Assembly (NCBI RefSeq): GCF_954871325.1
Contig: NC_088778.1
Span: 7,535,743 to 7,599,742 of the forward strand
Direction of reading: 5' to 3'
DNA length: 64,000 nucleotides
Source: Gordionus sp. m RMFG-2023
Taxonomy: Eukaryota; Nematomorpha; Gordioida; Chordodea; Parachordodidae
Part shown: positions 60,601-64,000 of the stretch, in pieces
How positions within the stretch are numbered: position 1 is the first letter of the stretch
How the letters are laid out: the number at the start of each line of letters is the position of its first letter
Notes under the pieces: generated by a model
Told to the model about the DNA's origin: nothing
Database searches by the model: none
What the model saw: only the letters and a program-made list of their open reading frames with translations
Program-made: the position numbers and the translations under genes

Positions 60601-63317
60601 CAAATTTATTTAAAGATAAAAGTTATTTTTTTTGTATTTCATATAGATTTTTTTTTACACTGAACATAATCAAATTATTGATCATTCTAACAAACAAATT
60701 TTAAAAAAATATTGGTGACTTGTTTCTTGCATAAAAGTTTAAAATCTATCAATTTTATTTCAAAATTTAAACCTGGCCTGTTGGTTTTTTTGAAAAAATA
60801 TTAGGCCTAACCTAAACCGATTTAAAAAAAATAGTGTTCATGCTGGGTAAGGTTGGGCCTACTTTTGCGGATCTCTAATTTTAATTATTTATGTGTGTAA
60901 CCAAAATGGCCTGTCAGTGGTTGATTTGTATTTAAATGAATGAATTGTCATTTTGGCTTAGGGTCAATTCAAGTTCTATTACTTGGTGGGAATAGCAGGT
61001 AAAAAAATTTTTTGGTGGTTGGAAGAAATTTCAGAATGAATTTGAGTTATGTTAACACAAAATTGAAATATACAATTATTTTATTTAAAAATACTGCACA
61101 AAAATATCATACAAAAAATATAATTATGATCAAATATGTTTTTATAGATGAGAATTGACTTATAGCTGAAAAATAATAAGATGTTACAAATATTATTTTA
61201 AATTTAGTATAATGCTTGCATAATACTTTTTAGGGGTTTTAATAAAAGATATACAAATGTAATTTAACTATATAACAATTGATATTATGACCAATGATTG
61301 AGCAATGTAAAACTAATAAAAAATTAGCATTAACAATATATTTTTGGTTGGGATGTATTTTTAAATACTTTCAAAATATTTCCAAAGTTAATACTTTCAA
61401 TTATGTCCTTTTCACGTCTTAATAAAACCAAGTTACCCTTTTTTCGTATATTACTCACACTAGAAACCAAAAAGAATTATTTTAAAAAAAATGTAAAGGT
61501 GCAGCGGTAAATTTTTTGGATGGGGACAGTTTGAAATTTGGGAGAAGAAATAGGCCAAAGAATAGGGTCTGCTAGGTAGTATTACATATCAGTTAAACAA
61601 TGCTTTAAATTGAAAATTTTTTTTAAACAAATTAGGCTGAAACAAAAGAGGATAGATTTGGAAGCTGAGTCTAGAGATCTCAATGTGTACAGAGAGCAAT
61701 GCAGAAATCACTTAACTCATCTCATTGATAACCAATCCGAAAAAATTGCCATCACAAACACATTAAGTTTATTATATTTTCAATAACCTCTATAAATTAC
61801 TACTTTTATCTTTTACGTATAAATATTAAAGAATTTATATGACTTATTGTGTAGCGATTGCACCATAAATAAATAATTATAAAAATATAAAAGAAAGTAA
61901 ACTGGAGAAAGAAGAAATTGAACACCGCGCTCTGATAGCTAAATTAAATACTCAAAAGTTCTCTAAGAAGGACATGAAGATCATCCAAGATAAAAAGTTC
62001 CAATTGGGGAACGATATCGAATCGATTGGCAAAGAAATTTTGCAGCTCGAAAAGAATAAGGCTATCCAGGATGACCAATTGAATACTTTGACAGAAAAGG
62101 TCTTTTATTAATGCTTCATTTTGTTATATTGTAATATCATTTTAAACCATATTTAAAAATAAAAATTCGAGTATATTTTTGGGTATGTATTTTAATAAAG
62201 AATTTTTTTTTGCTAATGTGATTTTTCAGGTTTTCATGGGGGTAAAAAGATATTGTCAATTTTTTAAAATCAATTATAAGAATAGTGCTTCCAAATTAAA
62301 ACATTTGTTTTTTCTCGATTTTGTCTTTCTTCAAATATCAAATAATGTATTTTGTAATTAGATTATGGACAAAGGTAAACGTTTTCTTTGTGTTTTATAA
62401 TATAAAAAACGTATTTTTTTTTTAAAAAAAAGTTAATTCCTACTTCAATACTTTATATATTTGTTTAATAAAAAAAAATGCAAAGGTCTATATACGACTA
62501 ATTTTTTAATATTGAAATTACTTAATCTTGAAAATCAGCGGAAAGTGTTTTTTTTTTAATATTAAAAAAATTTTTTTTTGTTTTCCACCCCTACTTTTAA
62601 GTTAGTGTTTTAGTTGGATATCAGTGTGGCCTAATTCAAGCACTGAAATATTTTTCGCCCTGGCCCCAAAAAAATAATTTACCCATGTTTTATGAAAGAA
62701 ATAATCATAAATTTAAATTATTAAGGGTTTCAGGAAAAAATTTTAAATTCCTGGGTTGGCCTGGTTGAAAAATATTTTCCATGTGCCGGGCTTTCAAGCC
62801 CAATATTCAGATTTCTGAGCCTACTTTTTTCTTATTAAGTTGCAAGACTCTACATTAACTTAAAAATCAAAAGACTTCAATTAATTTTCAAAATTATAGG
62901 AAGAAATAGAGTTGGATTTTTTTAAAACAAACATTAATAGTAAGATAGAGTAGATTATAATTTATAAACATAAAAATTGAATACACCATAACTATAGTTT
63001 TCTTTAATAAATAAAATTCTTTTATTTATTTTTTATAAAGTTATAAATTATATCTAACTTGATTAATTTATTAATAGTTCATTTATTATATAATTTAAAA
63101 AAAATATGAATAGGTAAATGCCTCTTGCATCATCACCAATACGAGAATGATGGAGCTAGAACTTTATAATTGCAAATACGAGCTTAGGGCCCACCAATTG
63201 ACTCCAGAAAAATTAGAGGAAATGCAAGTCTTTTTGCGAGGAACTGTCGAAAACGCCAGGCAAACAGTGTCTAGTGTAAGGACGTTGCTCGAAAAGGAAA
63301 GCGAGACTCTAGAACAA
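57620..63317 (+). CDS. NDC80: Kinetochore protein NDC80 (HEC1), nine 5' exons; 3' end off the window
   Basis: The exons are 57620-57819, 57861-57942, 57987-58073, 58119-58307, 58457-58631, 59433-59529, 61636-61766, 61894-62099 and 63114-63317. All join in phase through GT-AG introns (the first three 41, 44 and 45 bp) to give 457 residues. Residues 1-76 are a polar, serine-rich tail. The calponin-homology head follows: RPINDKKFQREVIDKIF, YLSTNSYPYPITSKSFNVP, QKYDPEFFLKALKSIGYPF and SWHNSLATIYWMIEAIE, matching human RPLNDKAF, FLTENGYAHNVS, KDLGYPF and WPHIVAALVWLIDCI. The coiled coil follows: RKRLENECEILKIKLQEFER, LKQKRIDLEAE and LNTQKFSKKDMKIIQDKKF (human DNQKYSVADIERINHERN). NDC80 links spindle microtubules to kinetochores with NUF2, SPC24 and SPC25. 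The donor at CAA|GTAATT (63318) implies further exons; human NDC80 has 642 residues. Exon 5 could end at 58637 instead. Confidence 0.93.
60505..60882. mobile_element. Degraded GGCC-type hAT MITE in NDC80 intron 6
   Basis: GCCTGGCCTGATCTC at the left and GGGCCTACTTTTGCGGATCTC at the right, with repeated CCTGGCC and AGGCC motifs spaced by T and A runs, resemble the nested elements at 13614 and 35557. The family match is clear but decayed. The rest of intron 6 (59530-61635) shows nothing else. Confidence 0.6.
62615..62822. mobile_element. Degraded GGCC-type hAT MITE in NDC80 intron 8
   Basis: Scattered GTGTGGCC, CCCTGGCCCC and GGTTGGCCTGG motifs with T and A runs end in AGATTTCTGAGCC, which is read inversely as a degraded CAGAGACCTGCAGG-type end. 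Confidence 0.45.
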
Positions 63318-64000
63318 GTAATTCCTCCTATTTAAACTCCCCATCTCCTTCAGAGCATATGGTCACGGGGTTCAAGAATCAGTTCATAACATTTAAATTG
63401 TCTTCCTTTTGTTAGACCTTTCTCCAAATTTTATAAATCAAAACTTTATCATTTTTTAAAAATAATAACCAGCTTATGAAATTTTTATTTATAAACTTTT
63501 ACTTACGTTATATTATTTGTTTAGCCAAGCTCTTGCAACATTACATTTTTACTTTACCCATTAAGGATGGGTTAGACAAGCATCAAATATAAGAATTTAA
63601 GAGCCAATTTCTACTCATTACCATCCCATCTATATCATATTTATCAAAAAATAAATAAACTTTAATAGACTTCTAAAAAATGATCGTTGAATTAAGGCAA
63701 CATTATAGGTCAATTTCAAAATTATCGTTGATATATTTAAAATATGAGAATATTGATAAAGGTTATCATTATTTTCTTAATTTTCTTATACCAATGAAAT
63801 TAATAAAAATTTATTGTCATCTTAATATTTTTTTTAAAAATAACCTGCAAATAAAAAGTTATTTTATCTCCTCAAAAACTAATTATAATTATTGAAATTC
63901 TATAGGAATTTAATTTGAAAAAATAACATAAATTGTTGAGATGTGATTTAAAAAAAGCTGCACATTGCATTAAATTCAACGTTCGTTCTTAATATAGTTA
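63318..64000. other. Probable NDC80 intron 9, incomplete
   Basis: If the GTAATT donor at 63318 is used, the sequence to the edge is intronic. No stretch in it reads like the next coiled-coil segment. If the donor is not used, translation would stop after six more residues at 63335, far too short for NDC80. Confidence 0.55.

Noticed and set aside
63147-63335. Reading the last NDC80 piece as ending in a real stop at 63335
   Set aside because: This would truncate NDC80 after about 460 residues; a CAA|GTAATT donor just before gives a better explanation.

Overview
This window is very AT-rich, repeat-dense eukaryotic DNA, most likely from an invertebrate animal. It holds two host genes with spliceosomal introns, a third intron-containing gene that codes for a transposase, and a large population of DNA transposons (many hAT, two MULE-like), a restriction-endonuclease-type LINE, one short LTR element and several satellite arrays. 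The species cannot be fixed from sequence alone. Tiny introns (41-50 bp) beside multi-kilobase TE-filled ones, extreme AT content and weak coding conservation would suit a fast-evolving parasite such as a myxozoan, but that is a guess.

Layout. 1-2.4 kb: a minus-strand transposase-like gene with two short introns that runs off the left edge. 4.1-5.2 kb: a satellite of about 303 bp. 6.4-8.4 kb: an element with ~56-bp terminal inverted repeats that carries a dimeric (~2 x 145 bp) satellite. 9.7-11.3 kb: a decayed FLYWCH-MULE transposase gene, followed by a CpG-rich TTCGC minisatellite. 12.6-17.3 kb: two hAT elements, the first with another hAT-type element nested in it. 19.2-22.2 kb: a LINE with a 915-codon open frame. 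25.8-27 kb: an internally deleted hAT. 31.9-42.2 kb: a four-exon GNAT N-acetyltransferase gene (minus strand) whose introns contain a second composite hAT copy and a decayed LINE. 42.5-56.5 kb: MITEs, a pair of related hAT elements in opposite orientation, an LTR element and a hAT-in-hAT nest. 57.6 kb to the right edge: the 5' nine exons of NDC80 (plus strand).

The host genes are interpretable because separate short open pieces join in phase across GT-AG boundaries. The GNAT exons give a 404-residue protein with an N-terminal GNAT fold and a C-terminal YitH-like domain. The NDC80 exons give 457 residues covering the basic tail, the calponin-homology head and the first coiled coil of the kinetochore protein.

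The most interesting observations are these. The composite hAT moved twice as a unit after it had been disrupted by another hAT family, and each copy has its own perfect 8-bp target duplication. A dimeric satellite sits inside a TIR element. The left-edge transposase gene is open throughout and has host-style introns, so domestication is possible.
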